Shown: in pieces, positions 11,064 to 23,323 of the stretch
How the letters are laid out: each line of letters starts with the position of its first letter
Position numbering within the stretch: the first letter of the stretch is position 1
Source: Sciurus carolinensis
Taxonomy: Eukaryota; Chordata; Mammalia; Rodentia; Sciuridae
DNA: 64,000 nt
Reading direction: 5' to 3'
Assembly: GCF_902686445.1 (NCBI RefSeq)
Contig: NC_062224.1
Coordinates: 47,863,156 to 47,927,155, forward strand
Notes under the pieces: generated by a model
What the model was told of the DNA's origin: nothing
What the model saw: the letters and a program-made list of their open reading frames with translations, nothing else
Database searches by the model: none
Position numbers and translations under genes: made by a program

Positions 11064-11258
11064 TCACCCGACCCCTGACTTAAAGCCATCAAAATTTGTT
11101 TGTGTAATGGCACACAGCTTCCGTGAGCGAGCAGGCAGATGGAAAGGGATTATCTTCAAGTCTCTTCTTTCTTGCTTCTTGGCTCTTCCTGCAGGCTCAA
11201 GTGCCTCCAGACCCTGCTTCTCCATCTTCCCCTGCTTACTCATGTAATATAAGCAGCC

Positions 11259-14200
11259 CCATTCCCCACAAGTAGTGGGAGATAATTGTTTGACAATTTT
11301 CTGCGTCCAAACCTAAATTAATTACTAACCAGGAAAAAGGGTTAAAAGGACCTAAGCATCAAGTTTCTACTAGAACATTTTAGCCCCTTTCAGATCCAGA
11401 TCTCAGTCAAGGCTTACATTGAAATGAAAATGAAGGAAACCAGAATTCTCAGTGGGAAACCAGTCTCAAACCCAAGGAAAAAAGTGTCCATTTTAAATTT
11501 CTCCTGGGCTACAACTCAGAATACTTCTCTCCCTTTCACCTTTTCTCTCCTTCTCATTTTCTCATGCTTTAATTAATGACCATTATCATTTTTCTTCTAG
11601 AACTTTTGTTGTTCTTAAATGCTATATTTTTTGAGCTCACAATTTTGATCCTACATACCTAGGTTAATGATTGTTGATAAGTTCTTTTTATCCAACTCTA
11701 GAGTTATTTTTGAACATCTGTTACATTGCAATGGAGATAAATATTACAAGGCCTTTACTTTTGTGTTAAATATAAGCATGCATTAAAAATTAAAATTTAA
11801 AAAATGGATCCAAATATTTTTAATTCACGTGATTTAAAGGGGTTCAATTTAAATTGGGTAAACTAATAGAAGTAAAATGTCTTTAAAATTAACTCACAAG
11901 TCTCTAGGTGGTCACACTAATAAAATGTTGATGTTTATAAAAAGTCTAACATCAATTTTTCTAGGACTTTTCTTCAACAGGAAAGAGATGGCAAATACTG
12001 TTGGTACACTTGTCTGATATCCTAGTTTTTTTACAATAAGATAAGTGAATTAGAGTCGACATGTATGGGATTACTCAAATGTGTTTGTTAGAGACATCTA
12101 ATTAACTCACAAAGTTATTCCATGGAGTAACATACTTAAAAAACATTATTCTTTGTATATTAAATGTGTTCATATTTTCCAAGTATACAAGCCTTTAAAG
12201 CAGAAAATTTATCAAGCTGCTATTCTCCAAATTAAACTTGTCTGTAATGGTAATTTTAAACTCATCGTTTAATGTTCTATATAGGACCTGTTATCAATAG
12301 GGTATATATAAAATTTGTTAAATGTATTTCTAAAAGTTATTGAGAGCCTGATTTGTTTAAAGGTTAAGCATGAAAGCATTTTACCATTTTGCCACACAAA
12401 AGGAAACTTAAAAGCTCTCTCAGCCTTTCTTTAATTCATGTTTTAGATATAATGTTAAATTGTGTTAACTAATTTTCATATAGACTCAGGAGTCAATATA
12501 TGTAAACTTCTTAAAATGACATTTAAGAACGAGTGTAATGCGCAGTAGCAAAAGTGGGATAACAGTGACTGACATTGGGGTCTCTGATGACCTCATGGCA
12601 GAGGCATGCCTGGTGCCTGGGAGTGCTCCTATGCAGAGGCACAAGATGCCTAACTGCTGTGGCAGTACATTGATCTCAGGCACACAGCTCTTGGGCAGGA
12701 AGGAATTCTTTTGCTAGATAACCAGTGTTTCATCAGCTCCCTTCTCTGGTTCCTGCCCACCTTACAGTAACTTTGAACAGTGGACTTCCTTAAGAGCTAC
12801 AGAGAGCTCCTAACATTGCACTTTGCAGCTCTGAAAAAAAGTTATGTTAATGTCCTAGTCTCTATAACTTTCCTGAAAACAAAGAATAATGCTTACATAC
12901 ATATATAAAGATTGCTGACATAACTCTTTAGATCTGCATTTCCATCAGAGAACAGAGTTCCATCTGATCTCAGCTTAATTTTCAAAATCTGTGTTTATAA
13001 ACCTTTATTTCCTAATATTCCTTTGTCCCTCACTAAACTTGAGAATTTGGTCATGCTGGTCATGGAAAAAAAGGAAGCCCTGCCTTACCTGAGATAAGGC
13101 TCTGCCTCACAACCCTGCTGCACATTAGAATGGCTCCAAAGTAAGCCAGACTTTAACTCATTTAAAGTTGTGTTCAAAAGTTTGATGTTTGTTGTAAAGA
13201 TTACTGTGATCTCAACCAGGGGATATAATGAATAACTCAGCCAAAATTCAAGATAGCTATTGCACAAACTAAATGTTTTACTGTTGGTGATTCCATTTTT
13301 TATTTCCTTGTAAACTCTGTTGCCTGATATTTTGCAGAAGTACACCATAGATTAACTTGAAAAGCCATCACCTATAGAACAGATAATGTAGACCCCAATT
13401 AGATAAAAGGGGGTAAATAACTGTAAAGTTATAGACATTGAAGCTAAAGCCCAGTACTCTTACTTTATGACTGGTGAGACTAACTTGATTGATGGTTAAG
13501 ATCAAACTTAGAGATTGAGATTAAATACAGAGGTCAAGAAAAGTCCATATTTGGGTCTTGCCCTCAAAGTCAGCCTGAACCCAGGGAAAAAGAGGACTTC
13601 TCTAAGGAGGTTTGCAACTCTGGGTCACACAACCTCCTGAGCAAGGAGATTGATGAGGCCACTAGAGGAAAAGCCACTCAGTGCACCTGCTGCAGAGGAG
13701 GGTCAAGGAAAAAGGGAGATATCCCTGGTGCTTTCAAGGGAAACCACTCATCGAGGAGACCTTGCCTAACCAATGGCACTAATGGAGCTAAGAAGCTGCT
13801 CTTAAGTTCTCTATGAGTGACCCCTGTGGGAACTCAGCTGACTCTTTAACAGACAGGAACAGGTCACTTTGACATACTTGATCTTAAACACCTAGCAAAA
13901 CAGTTAAAACCAAATGTTGCAGAATCTGGAACATGCCAATGAATATCATAAAGATGACAGAAGTCAATAATTCCTCACCAGGGGGTGGAAGAACTGAGAA
14001 GTTGTTCCCATAACAAGGCCTAGTGAAGATTGGAGAGGATAAGGCCTTTATTTGGGAACTTTAACATTGTCCAGGTTATCAGGAATGTAAACACAACATT
14101 TAGTAGAGATCTCTATACTTCTGTTACTAGCAAACATAGATTAAGCCTACCTGTGTCTGTAGGCCTTAAACTGACTAAAACTTCTGACTCTGATAGTTAT

Positions 14201-14299
14201 CAGGCACATTTGGCTAAGAATCTCTCTTTTGTAGCTTTTAGTCTTTATTCTTGTGGGCCAATACAAGTATACATCTTAAGTTACATTTAAGTATTATTT
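11259..14299 (+). mobile_element. AT-rich retroviral-type block, copy 1
   Basis: This 3 kb AT-rich stretch has no recognisable protein domain. Several parts align by eye and in order with the block at 17621-20640: the stretch with 'catcaagtttct' near 11365 (17726), the parts near 11815 (18225) and 12430 (19625), and possibly near 13373 (20265). A less AT-rich insert of about 400 bp starting near 12535 has no counterpart there. It sits between the His-primed leader and the integrase end of the inner provirus. It may be old internal sequence of an ERV family, but its identity is unknown. Confidence 0.55.
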
Positions 14300-14740
14300 C
14301 TTTTAAGTGCCCAAGAATGGCTATATGACCCAGAGTTGCAAACTCTCCTCCTCAACTCTCCTCCTTCAGCATCTTATCTACCCTATCTCATGCTCTTGCA
14401 CAAACTCCTAAGGGAACACACAGACTGCTACCTTCCAGCGCTGTCCACAGCCTCATCTCCAACTGGACTGCAGACCGAATTGGCCATTGTTCCTCTCCAA
14501 CTGGGCAATGCAGTTTTGCTTTGAGAATTACATCCTCAATTGCTACAACCTCACTGGACTGGACCTCACACAGTTATACTTACCACCCCAACAGTGGCCA
14601 AACTTCTGGGCCACTGCCCTTGGTACCATATCTCCCACCTTAAAAGAGCGCTCTTCTGGGATACCCAGTCCTGGACTTACACTGCGCTGGGACCCACCAA
14701 ACTTAAAATCTCTCTCCAGCCCCCTAGTACTGTTACTACT
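14300..14740 (+). pseudogene. Inner provirus integrase C-terminal domain
   Basis: The stretch reads LLREHTDCYLP near 14410 and then WTGPHTVILTTPTVAKLLG in the frame at 14540-14746, the DNA-binding C-terminal domain of class I integrases. The catalytic core with its DDE triad is absent, lost at the 9976-14299 rearrangement. The frame changes between the two parts. The domain overlaps the start of env, the usual class I arrangement. Confidence 0.85.
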
Positions 14741-15670
14741 CTTTAATTTCTCTCAAGCCCCTGACCCAGCCTATAGGTGGCGTTTCTATGCCCAGGAAAT
14801 GTGGCAGATGGGTAGAGACTCCTTCTCCAAGATCGTGGCGGAAAAGACTGTTCCCCCACAGGATGTGACTGGGAAATCACCCTTGATCCCAAGGATTTTA
14901 AAACTGTATCTGTCTCTTCTTGCTATGTCTGTATGGTTTGCTTCCTATTTGACCAATACCAGTCATACTGCAAGACGGAGCCCGCCATATATGGATGGTG
15001 CCCCTACAATGCCTGTAAAAGACATTTCCCAGAGCCCTGCTGGAGTAATGCAATAAGAATCAACATCAAAGACCCATGGACCCCAAGATGGGCCTCAGGG
15101 GTTGGCAGTAAAGTTTATACAGTGCCTTGCCAACTGTCCTGTGGCTTCACTTAGAATCCGGAGAGTTTATACTCAGGTAATTCCTCAGGTTCACCTAACC
15201 ATTCAGGAACAGGAAAAGGAGATCCAACCCCAGCTCAACACAGCTACACAGCCTCATGCTAACTCTTTCTCTTGGCTTACTCTGATAAGTCAAGGTCTCC
15301 AACTTCTCAATCTCTCTAGAATCAATAATATTTCAGATTGCTTTCTCTGTGAAGGTTTGAACCAGACCCCCCTTACAACTTTTCCTATGAGTACCCTATT
15401 TAACACTTCCTCACAACCTCAAGGAACCCCCTCTTCACCTTTGGAGGGAGTTCCCCTTTATCACAATTCCTCAGAAAACTTTGGTTACTGTTACACTTCC
15501 TCTAATTCAGTGCCTTGTAACCGAACCGTACAAGTCTCTTCTCCAATATTTGCTCCTCCAGGATTCTTTTTCTGGTGTAATGGCACTCTGATGAAAGAAT
15601 TTAGATTCCAATGTGCCCTTTGCTTTATGTGTGCCCTCTATTTTAGTTCCTTAATTGACACTATATAGTG
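14690..15670 (+). pseudogene. Inner provirus env surface subunit
   Basis: A hydrophobic leader-like stretch (LVLLLLFNFSQA near 14725) is followed by a cysteine-rich surface subunit. The CXXC motif, CWLC in infectious relatives, is CFLC at 15339-15350; it forms the labile disulfide with the transmembrane subunit in this family. Several N-linked sites (NTSS, HNSS, NRT, NGT) follow. Frameshifts near 15050 and 15150 and a frame change near 15655 break the protein. The family's role is receptor binding and entry; this copy is dead as a whole. Confidence 0.88.
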
Positions 15671-16300
15671 AAGCTGAATTAATCTGGTTTTCTCAAAATC
15701 CTATCCCTAGGGTAAAATGGGCCATTTTTCCACTGGTGGTGGTTGGACTCTCCCTAGCCTCCTTGCTTGTGGCCTCTGAGTTGGGAGCAGGAGGACTTGG
15801 TTATGCAGTCAGTGCCACCCAAAATCTAGAACAGCAACTCCAAGAGGTATTAGAGGCATCTGCTGCCTCCCTGGGATCCTTACAAAGACAAATAAAATCT
15901 ATTGCCCAAGTTTCTTTACAGAACCATCGAGCACTAGATCTTCTGACAGCAGACAAAGGGGGAACATGTCTATTCTTAAGGGAACAATGCTGCTATTACA
16001 TCAATGAAACTCTACTGGTCAAAAAGAACGTTAAAACTCTCAGACATCTGAGTGAAAGACTGAAACACTTCAATCAAATGACCCCTGACCAGGATGGCTG
16101 AACTCCACTCTTGTCACCTGGCTGACCCATATCCTTACTCTCCTATTTGTGATAGGATTTCTGCTAATGATTGCTCCCTGTTTTCTCAGGTTTGCCCAGA
16201 ACCACATGAGTGAGATTGCCAGGGTGACATACAACCAGATGCTTCTACACTCTTATAGCTGCCTCCCCACTGACCTAGAACCCAAACCTTTTTCTCCCCA
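15655..16300 (+). pseudogene. Inner provirus env transmembrane subunit
   Basis: An open frame at 15655-16101 (148 codons) covers the cleavage region (RVKW, where a basic RxKR-type site is expected), a glycine/alanine-rich fusion-peptide-like segment, a leucine-rich helix, the immunosuppressive-domain-like LQNHRALDLLTADKGG (about 15916-15963) and the CX6CC motif (Cys codons 15967 and 15988-15993). It ends at a TGA at 16099. In another frame, an ILTLLFVIGFLLMIAPCFL membrane anchor and a cytoplasmic tail follow to about 16300. The ectodomain is therefore open while the anchor is out of frame. Confidence 0.88.
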
Positions 16301-16369
16301 TGACGCCCCCTAACATGCAGGAAGTAGCCAGATGGACTCCAGCACCCTATATCACCAAAAAGGTTGGGA
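16301..16369 (+). promoter_or_regulatory. Region before inner 3' LTR with purine tract
   Basis: A short non-coding stretch ends in the purine-rich ACCAAAAAGGTTGGGA just before the TG of the LTR. This is the position and composition of a polypurine tract, the primer for plus-strand synthesis. Confidence 0.7.
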
Positions 16370-16691
16370 TGTTAGGTCGGAATTTGAGTGACTGTAGGAG
16401 GAAGAGTGGAGCAACGGTGACAAAGGGCAGCACACCAAACGGTGACCAATCAAGTGGACAAGAAAACTTCATTGACCCTTATATCCACCTGTCACTCAGC
16501 AGGACCCACGCCCATTCTGGCCTATAAAGACCCTGGGCAACCTGGGCCATGTGCAATTTTCTCCAGCTCCCTATCTTGACCTGTATCCTGGGGGACTGGA
16601 GTTTCACCTGAGAGCCAAATTCCAATAAAGCTTGCTTTGGCCGCTTTCTGTTCGATTTTATTTGGCCGCTAACCATGCCCCCAAGCTTACA
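16370..16691 (+). mobile_element. Inner provirus 3' LTR
   Basis: It starts TGTTAGGTCGG and ends AAGCTTACA, with the same TATAAA and AATAAA signals as the 5' copy. The following aaaat is the imperfect partner of aagat before the 5' LTR. Outer-provirus capsid sequence resumes right after it. Confidence 0.93.
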
Positions 16692-17240
16692 AAAATGATT
16701 CTCAAAGTTCTAAAGGGACAAAGAGAACTCATGTGTCTATTCCTTTTACAACATTGAGTTAAAATCTGCATGCTCTATGTATGCAGCAAACACTCCATTA
16801 GTACTAAGTCTTACAATCCATATGTAATGAGGCTTTGCCACCTAAGGATTGGCTCTTACTAGCTAGCTCCTGCCTTTCTGAAGGTGAGTATTTAACATGG
16901 AAATGCAATTGGATAGAGTATTGTTCAGGTAGAAATTAATACATTAAATGGAGTTCAAATTACCTTGGATATGCTTACCGGCTCAGGACAATTTGCTGAT
17001 TTGGGACAACTGACTTATGACTTACAAACTTATGCTCGATTAAGTTCATATGCACAAAAAGTATGGAGAGAATTACCTGCCCATGGAGAAAAAACTCTAA
17101 AACTCAGCCAAATTTGGCAGGGGTCAGAGGAAAATTTTTCAGACTTTGTAACAACTAACCTGGACAGTGTTGCTTCAATGACTTGGAGACAGCCCTCACC
17201 TGTTTGGACAAACTCTAACTAAAGACTTAACAGAGTCTTT
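16692..17240 (+). pseudogene. Outer provirus gag capsid remnant
   Basis: Capsid-like sequence resumes after the inner 3' LTR. A frame at 16965-17222 reads LTGSGQFADLGQLTYD and later SQIWQGSEENFSDFV, which fits the Q-G-x-x-E-x-F-x-x-F core of the retroviral major homology region. The layout matches betaretroviral capsids. Upstream of 16965 the frame is broken. This places the inner provirus insertion inside the outer gag gene. Soon after the homology region the sequence jumps to pol-like sequence, so the gag end, protease and most of reverse transcriptase are deleted. Confidence 0.75.
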
Positions 17241-17620
17241 ATCAGAGATAAAACACTTGTAATTGTTATTTAATATGTAGGTGACATCTTTTATGTGTTA
17301 CCACACCTGAGGAATATCAAGGCATTACAGAGGCTTCCTAGGGATAACTGGGTACTGCAGGCCTTGGATTCCTGGGTATAGGGAATTAGCTAAGCCTTTT
17401 TACAACTGCCCTGATGTGAGAACCAAAACATACTAAAGGTTTTTAAAATATCAAAAAGGGACCTTACTTCAAGCCCCTGTTTCCAGCTTATCTAAGGAAC
17501 AAGATTTAACCTGTTTGTCACTGAGAGAAAAATAACCCTAAAAATATTCACCCAAAACTGCTGGATAGACAGCCATGGATGACTCAGGTCAATAACCAAT
17601 GGCATGTCTTTGTAAGGAGC
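17241..17620 (+). pseudogene. Reverse transcriptase/connection fragment in outer provirus
   Basis: Directly after the capsid sequence comes a probable motif C (YVGDIFYV near 17276-17300, one aspartate replaced by Gly) and then GYCRPWIPGYRELAK (about 17350-17400) with LLQAPVSSLS further on. These match the motif C, thumb and connection order of gammaretroviral-type pol better than betaretroviral pol. About 50 codons between motif C and the thumb are missing. Stops are frequent. It is either a divergent pol of the outer element or a relic from another ERV. Confidence 0.6.
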
Positions 17621-20600
17621 TTAACATAGTAGCTTCATTCTCAAAAGTAATAGAAAATAAAGTCTCATAATTTTCTTTGACATCCAAACCTGTCCTAAAA
17701 ATAAGAAATGGTTAAAGTGCCCTCAGCATCAAGTTTTTCCTGGAATCACTAATCTTTCTTTTAGTTTCTTACAGGTCTCTTACATTGAAATGTAAGTGGA
17801 GATGCCTGAAGGCTCACTAGGAAACCACTCAGACCCAAGGGGCGGTAGGGGTGGTAAGGAAAAGAAAAAAAATTTTTTTCTGAAGTTGATAAAAGATGTT
17901 CTAATTGTACTTTTTGCTGGATTACTCTTTTCTCTTTTAGGAATGATTTTAAAAGTGAATAACAATCATTGGGAAAAACATCGGAAAACCAAATTATTCT
18001 GAAGTATTTCTTTTTATATCTTAAATTCTTAGGCAAATTAAATCAATGTTCAATACATGTTTGTTCATTGCTATGTAGCTTCACTTACAATAAACTATTA
18101 ACATTTCCTTTTTTTGATTGGTCTACAAATGTGTGCACAAAATGACTATTTACATGATTTCAAAACTTACAGTTCAAGGAGCATGCTCACAAGTTAAAAT
18201 TAAAATAAAAGTGGATTCATATAATTTTAATTCATGTGAATTAATGAGATTTAATATACAATGGGTAAACAACTAAACACAAAAAAGTCTTCTTTATACT
18301 TAGTAACTCACATTTTTCCAGGTAAAAAGGCTTCTTAATTAATTCACATTTTTCCCAGGTGGTCAAGTAAAAAAAATTGCTAAATTCTATAATGCTTAAG
18401 ATCTATATCCCTTGTTTCTAATGATTATTTTAAAACAGGAAAGAAATTATTAATATTATTTACATTTGTTCGATGTCTTGACTTTTACAATAAAGAATAA
18501 ATAAATTTAATTTGAGGTAAATAAAATTAATCATCTAAGATTTTATTATAGGAGATGATTGATTTACAAGGATGGGATGCTAAAAGATCATCAATTGGAA
18601 CATCATCTACTAAATATGAAAATAACAGATACTTTTAATTAAAATATATTTAAACATTAGACATATTTATAGTTTGGTTAATATAAAATTCCTTTATTCT
18701 CTATGTTCTCATTGAGAATCAAGATAGTAGCACTTAAACTATCAGGTGTGATATGTGTCTAAAATTTTTTTTTCATGATAAAATAGAAAATTACAACATG
18801 AATGAATTAAAACAAAATTTGTGCAAAATAATTTTCAGAAGATTTGCATGTAATTAAATTGTTTATATATAACTGGCTGTATATATAATTAAATTGGCTA
18901 TATATAATTAACACAATCAGCTAAGGTTCTTAAAAGTTTTTTATTCTTTAAATTCTATTAAGTTTCTGTCATAAAGGCTATTTGCAAATATAGATGAGAT
19001 CTTTTCACAAACCTCTATTAATTGGACCTTCGAACTAAAGGATAGAAGAAAAAAATATACCTAAAACATTAATTACTCATTCTAATAAAATAATTTCTAT
19101 GCCTGTTGAATTTCTATGATAAAAAAAAAAGGGTTAATTTCAAAGACATGGTTTCTACAATTTGGCTTAATAATAACTTATTTAAAAATACCACCTTGCA
19201 TTCCAAATTTCATATTTCTATTTAAAGGCCAAATTTGATTAATATAAAAACATCAATGACTATATTTTAATTAGTACTTATTATGTTAATTATATCCTTG
19301 TTTTCCAAATAAAGAAATCTTTAAAATAATAGATTTACAGGGACACGTTATTAAGTTGATGCTCCCCAAACTAAATCTTTTTCAATAATGGTCTCTTGCA
19401 AACTTACATAATAACAAATTAATTAGAAAATTAATTATATTATTTAATATTTTAAAATTAAATAAATTTAATTTATACACTTTTATGTTACTCTCTACAC
19501 TAAGAAGTAAACAGCTGTATTTTTAGAGGACATTCAGGAGATAATTGTTTATTTAAAGGCTAACAATATGGGATATAGAAGTATTTTGACACCCTCCCCC
19601 AAGAACGGATGGAATTTCTTGGTTTGTCTGATTCATGTTTCAGATGTGATATTAGATTATGCTCCTTAATTTAAATTAATCCAAATAATTATATATGGAA
19701 GTTTTATAAAATAATATTCAGATAAAGAGGCTAAAGATGGTTTCAAGATTGAGGTACTTTCCCTAGATTTTGTCAAGAGACCCACTTAAGAAAAATTAAG
19801 TATACATAAAAAAGTTTTTTTTTGAGGTTCCAAGGACAACTATTATTAACATTTGCTAAATTGTCTAAACTGTTTTCCATATGTAAGCACAGAGATATAC
19901 ATATTTTGTACATATAGAATTATATTGTTCATTTTAAAGTTTATAACACTACTTTAGATTGCACATAATTAGTATTCTTTTATAATATTATTTTTAAGGC
20001 CAGAATTTTGTCATATAGTTCATTTATCCAAAATCCTATGTTGGACATTTGAATTAATTTTACTACTTTAAAAACAAGGTTATTAAAGATATTCATACAA
20101 CTGTATCTTTATACATAGAGATTGTCTTTCCACAGATCCCTTAAAATATAATTGTTGGATCAATGAAATAAACTTTAAGATTTTTAAATAAATTATTGAA
20201 TATTCTCCTGACAGATACTACCAATTCTAATATAATAGCTTCAGTTAATTTAGAATAATAAGACCATTACCTATAGAACACGCATGTCATTAGACTAATT
20301 TTCAATGTCTGTACTGACTGCATTTTATAGCTTTGTAACTCAGCCCACTATTAGAGACAAAATGAGATCATATATTTGGTGGAAACAGGGCCTATTTTCT
20401 TTTATTGTAATGCCCTTTACAATTCAACATCCTTGACTTAATAGGTAATTTTATTAATCTTCCTGGCCAAATAGAAATATTTTTTGTCACTTCTTATGGT
20501 TTAAATGTTTGTTCAATACTAGGTCACTGTCTACAATTTAAGGTTAATAATGCTCCAGTTTATAGCAATCTTTTTCTACAATTAAAAAAATAAAAATGAG

Positions 20601-20640
20601 GAAACAGATCCCTATGTAAACCTACTTAATTTCAAAAGAT
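17621..20640 (+). mobile_element. AT-rich retroviral-type block, copy 2
   Basis: This block is very AT-rich, with stops in all frames. It aligns in order with several parts of 11259-14299. Short tandem AT repeats occur near 18860-18910. The only open frame of note (17796-18002) has no recognised domain. Its place between pol and env of the outer provirus suggests it could be decayed pol, or an added module. Confidence 0.5.
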
Positions 20641-22301
20641 TTTGTCTTAAAATTATGATATTAGGAGTTTCACTGCTGCTGAGTGACACATGGAGCTATA
20701 GAATGCACCAGACTTTGCAATAAGGAGATCTTAAATATCCAACTACAATATGTATATGGTAGCTCTTTGAGCTCTCAGGTAAGTGAAATATATGGAAAAT
20801 CTGTTGGGCCCATTTCCCAGATTCACCCCTAATACACCCAACCATGTGGACTGAAGAATCAATCCCAATATTTACTGATGATACTCATATGATGGGAGGT
20901 TTTACAGATATTCACATTACACCCATCCACGTGACTGGGTTTGACTATACTGACAGTAATGGAAACTTAACCTATGTGCTGGTCCCACGATAGACTCTCT
21001 GGCTATCTATGGGTAACCTTTAAGAAAAAGACAGCATAATGAATACCTAAGCCAGTCAATTACCCTGACCCTTGGAAATTAGGATTACATGTTCAAACAG
21101 TTATTGGGATGGGACTTTCTCACATAAAGCCAGTTATTTCTATGAAATAACCACAAATATCTTACTGCCTTAATTGTTCTGTGATAGAATCTGGCACCTT
21201 TCCTAAATGGATAAAATATTCAAATGTCTTGTCAATACTACATATTATCTCTAAAGGTGGTGGGTATATTTTTGGATTGACTTTTAAAAAATTGATGAAA
21301 GACAGTTATATCAAGTATTTTCCTCTAGAAGATTCAAAACCATCAAGGTCTACTGTGGCAACATTGCCACTAAATTTTTCACTTTCACTTCTTAAAAAGA
21401 ATTTATGAGCAACCATGTTTAATCTAAATCTTTAATGCTATGAAAGATCTAAGGAACTAGGTAAATAACTGAGTTGTTTAAAAACTATTTTCAGTATATA
21501 AAACTAAGATTAAGCATACAATCATTCTGATTTTTGAAATTCCATGTTATTTGGACTATTCTCTATTATTTGAATATTACTCAGCACTAAAGGTAATCAT
21601 GTAATAAAGACCAAATTAGAATCCAACAAACTGATTGATATTAACTAGAAAGATGAATAATTCATATCTATATTCTAACAGTTATTTCTTTGATGATAAT
21701 TTGGTGCATATATATTTTAATGTATTCTTTTAGTTTTCTATCTAGTCCCATATTCATTATATCTAGGGGCATAATTGTTTCTGTTAAGATTCTATGATCC
21801 CTTAAAGTTAAGTATCAATAGAATGATTGAGATTAAATTAAATGCTTTTATAGCTACTATTTCAAATATCAGTGATGAGCCTTTTGCTCTCAAATTTAAA
21901 CAAAGGCTTAAATGCCATAATGATTGTAAGCATGTATGTTGTTACAACTAAATATCATACTTCCCAATGGGAATAAGAGATAATTAAGAATCATCTAATG
22001 ACATTTGACACAGCAGTAATAATAGCCTGGATCTTGTAAAATTGCATCACCACATCTAGGATATTCAAAAGATAGAATTGATCTCATGGATTTTGCATTC
22101 CTGGTTGATCAGATATTTCCTAAATTGAATGGTATTGAAATGATATGTTTGCTACTAATTCTTTTTGTATTATGATAATAGATTACCATACCTTTGGAAC
22201 CAAGAGCCAGGACCTTAGAGCAGGCCTCCAAACTAAGAGCCATGACCTGGAGCATCTCTCAGAGCCTCAACATAACTGCCCATTATTTGCATTTTAAAAT
22301 G
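20641..22301 (+). pseudogene. Outer provirus env-like region
   Basis: Near 20850 a reading MWTEESIPIFTDDTHMMGG resembles the start of betaretroviral surface-protein sequence. Near 22075-22180 a SW-x-LHSWLIRYF region followed by a hydrophobic stretch looks like a transmembrane-subunit end. The frame at 21181-21408 has no recognised domain. Everything is broken by stops, and no furin site or CX6CC motif was found. Position before the polypurine tract and 3' LTR supports env. Confidence 0.5.
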
Positions 22302-22316
22302 TTAAAAGGGGGGAGA
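22302..22316 (+). promoter_or_regulatory. Polypurine tract of outer provirus
   Basis: TTAAAAGGGGGGAGA lies immediately before the TG of the 3' LTR, exactly where plus-strand primers occur. Confidence 0.85.
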
Positions 22317-22749
22317 TGTGGGAAGCTGTCCTTATTTAGCAGAATCAGACTGGATTGAGCCATGGTACACAGAGGCCTGTCTAGGTACTGCCAGGAAGTA
22401 TGTGGCACTGTGTGGGAGTGGTTCCCTGTCTCCTTCTGGAATTTTCCCCATAATAGAATGGCTTCCTTAACTTCACCCTATTCTGTCCATCACAGAAGAA
22501 GATCCTCCTGGTCCTTGCCCCCTTTACCTGTATATTATAAATAAAGGAGAATTGGGCAAGTTGTTGTAAGAGGCCAGAACTGGAATGGCCAGACCTGTCA
22601 CATACCCTCTCATAAAAAGAGTATTGACTCTCATGTGTTCATTGAGTAGATAAGTTTTTTAGGTAATTGATAGAAAAATTGCCAACATCCTCCTCTGGCA
22701 GTTAACCCTTTTCTCTTCCATGTGGGATGTGGAAGAGAGGACCCTCACA
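22317..22749 (+). mobile_element. Outer provirus 3' LTR
   Basis: This 433-bp LTR starts TGTGGGAAGCT and ends ACCCTCACA, and aligns along its length with 4267-4693. It keeps the TATTATAAATA box region near 22537. The following catctc pairs with cctctc before the 5' LTR. Confidence 0.88.
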
Positions 22750-23323
22750 CATCTCCAAGAACCATCATAATTAAAAATGCATAATATAGAGAATAAGGAT
22801 AGGATATTAAAAACTGCAAAAGAAAAATGTCAGGTCACATTTGAAGGTAAATCAGTTCAGACTCTACAATCTAGAAGGGTGTGGAATGAGATAATTCAAG
22901 TTCTGGGAGAAAAAAAGACAATTGCCAACCAAGAAGGCTTTGTACAGCAAAGCTATCATTCAGAATTGAAGAGAGTGTAAAAACTTTCCAAGATAAGAAT
23001 AAACTAAAAGAATCCTTGATCACTAAGCCAGCATTACAGAAAATTCTTAAAGAAATAATACACTTAAATAACTCAAAGATAAGTTAAAATAACCAGATTA
23101 ATTAAACAAGAGAAAATTAAGACTGTATTAAATACATGAAACAAACCAAAATGGCAGAAAATAATAACCATCTCTCTGTAATAACTCTGAATGCAAGTGC
23201 TCTTAACTCTCCAATCAAAAGACAGACTGGCACAGTAGATTAGAAAACAAAACCAAACAATTCCAATTGCAAAAGACTCATCTTATAGACAAAGATATTC
23301 ACAAGCTGAAAGTAGAAGGATGG
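22750..23323 (+). mobile_element. L1 ORF1 end/ORF2 start, sense
   Basis: The sequence follows the L1 pattern of the ORF1 C-terminus (YHSELKRV in the frame at 22777-22980), the inter-ORF spacer and the start of ORF2. It continues the L1 from 3300-4266 and is cut at 23324 by the MaLR provirus. Confidence 0.75.

Larger units (their letters stand above)
10380..11258 (+). mobile_element. Leader/5' internal region of the His-primed ERV
   Basis: This GC-richer stretch follows the primer site and contrasts with the AT-rich block beyond 11259. A splice-donor-like GGTTGGTGAGT occurs near 10499. It holds two copies of a direct repeat about 151 bp apart. No gag frame was recognised. Confidence 0.6.
5763..16691 (+). 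mobile_element. Inner class I (ERV-F/H-like) provirus
   Basis: Two LTRs of 323 and 322 bp (5763-6085 and 16370-16691) enclose a gag-pro-pol-env order on the plus strand. Flanks aagat and aaaat differ at one base, fitting a short target duplication. A tRNA-Phe-like primer site follows the 5' LTR. By eye the LTRs differ at around 28 positions. Pol is interrupted from 9976 to about 14299 by another retroviral LTR-leader and an AT-rich block, and the RNase H remainder and the integrase core are missing there. All genes carry stops or frameshifts. Confidence 0.9.
4267..22749 (+). mobile_element. Outer betaretrovirus-like provirus carrying a nested provirus
   Basis: Matching LTRs at 4267-4693 and 22317-22749 bracket this 18.5 kb unit. 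The 3' LTR is preceded by a polypurine tract (22302-22316). Flanking six-mers cctctc and catctc differ at one base, fitting the 6-bp target duplication of betaretroviral integrases. Remains include gag matrix and capsid (4735-5762, 16692-17240), a short pol fragment (17241-17620), an AT-rich block and an env-like region (20641-22300). About 10.9 kb of its length is the inner class I provirus at 5763-16691. No frame is intact. Confidence 0.85.
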
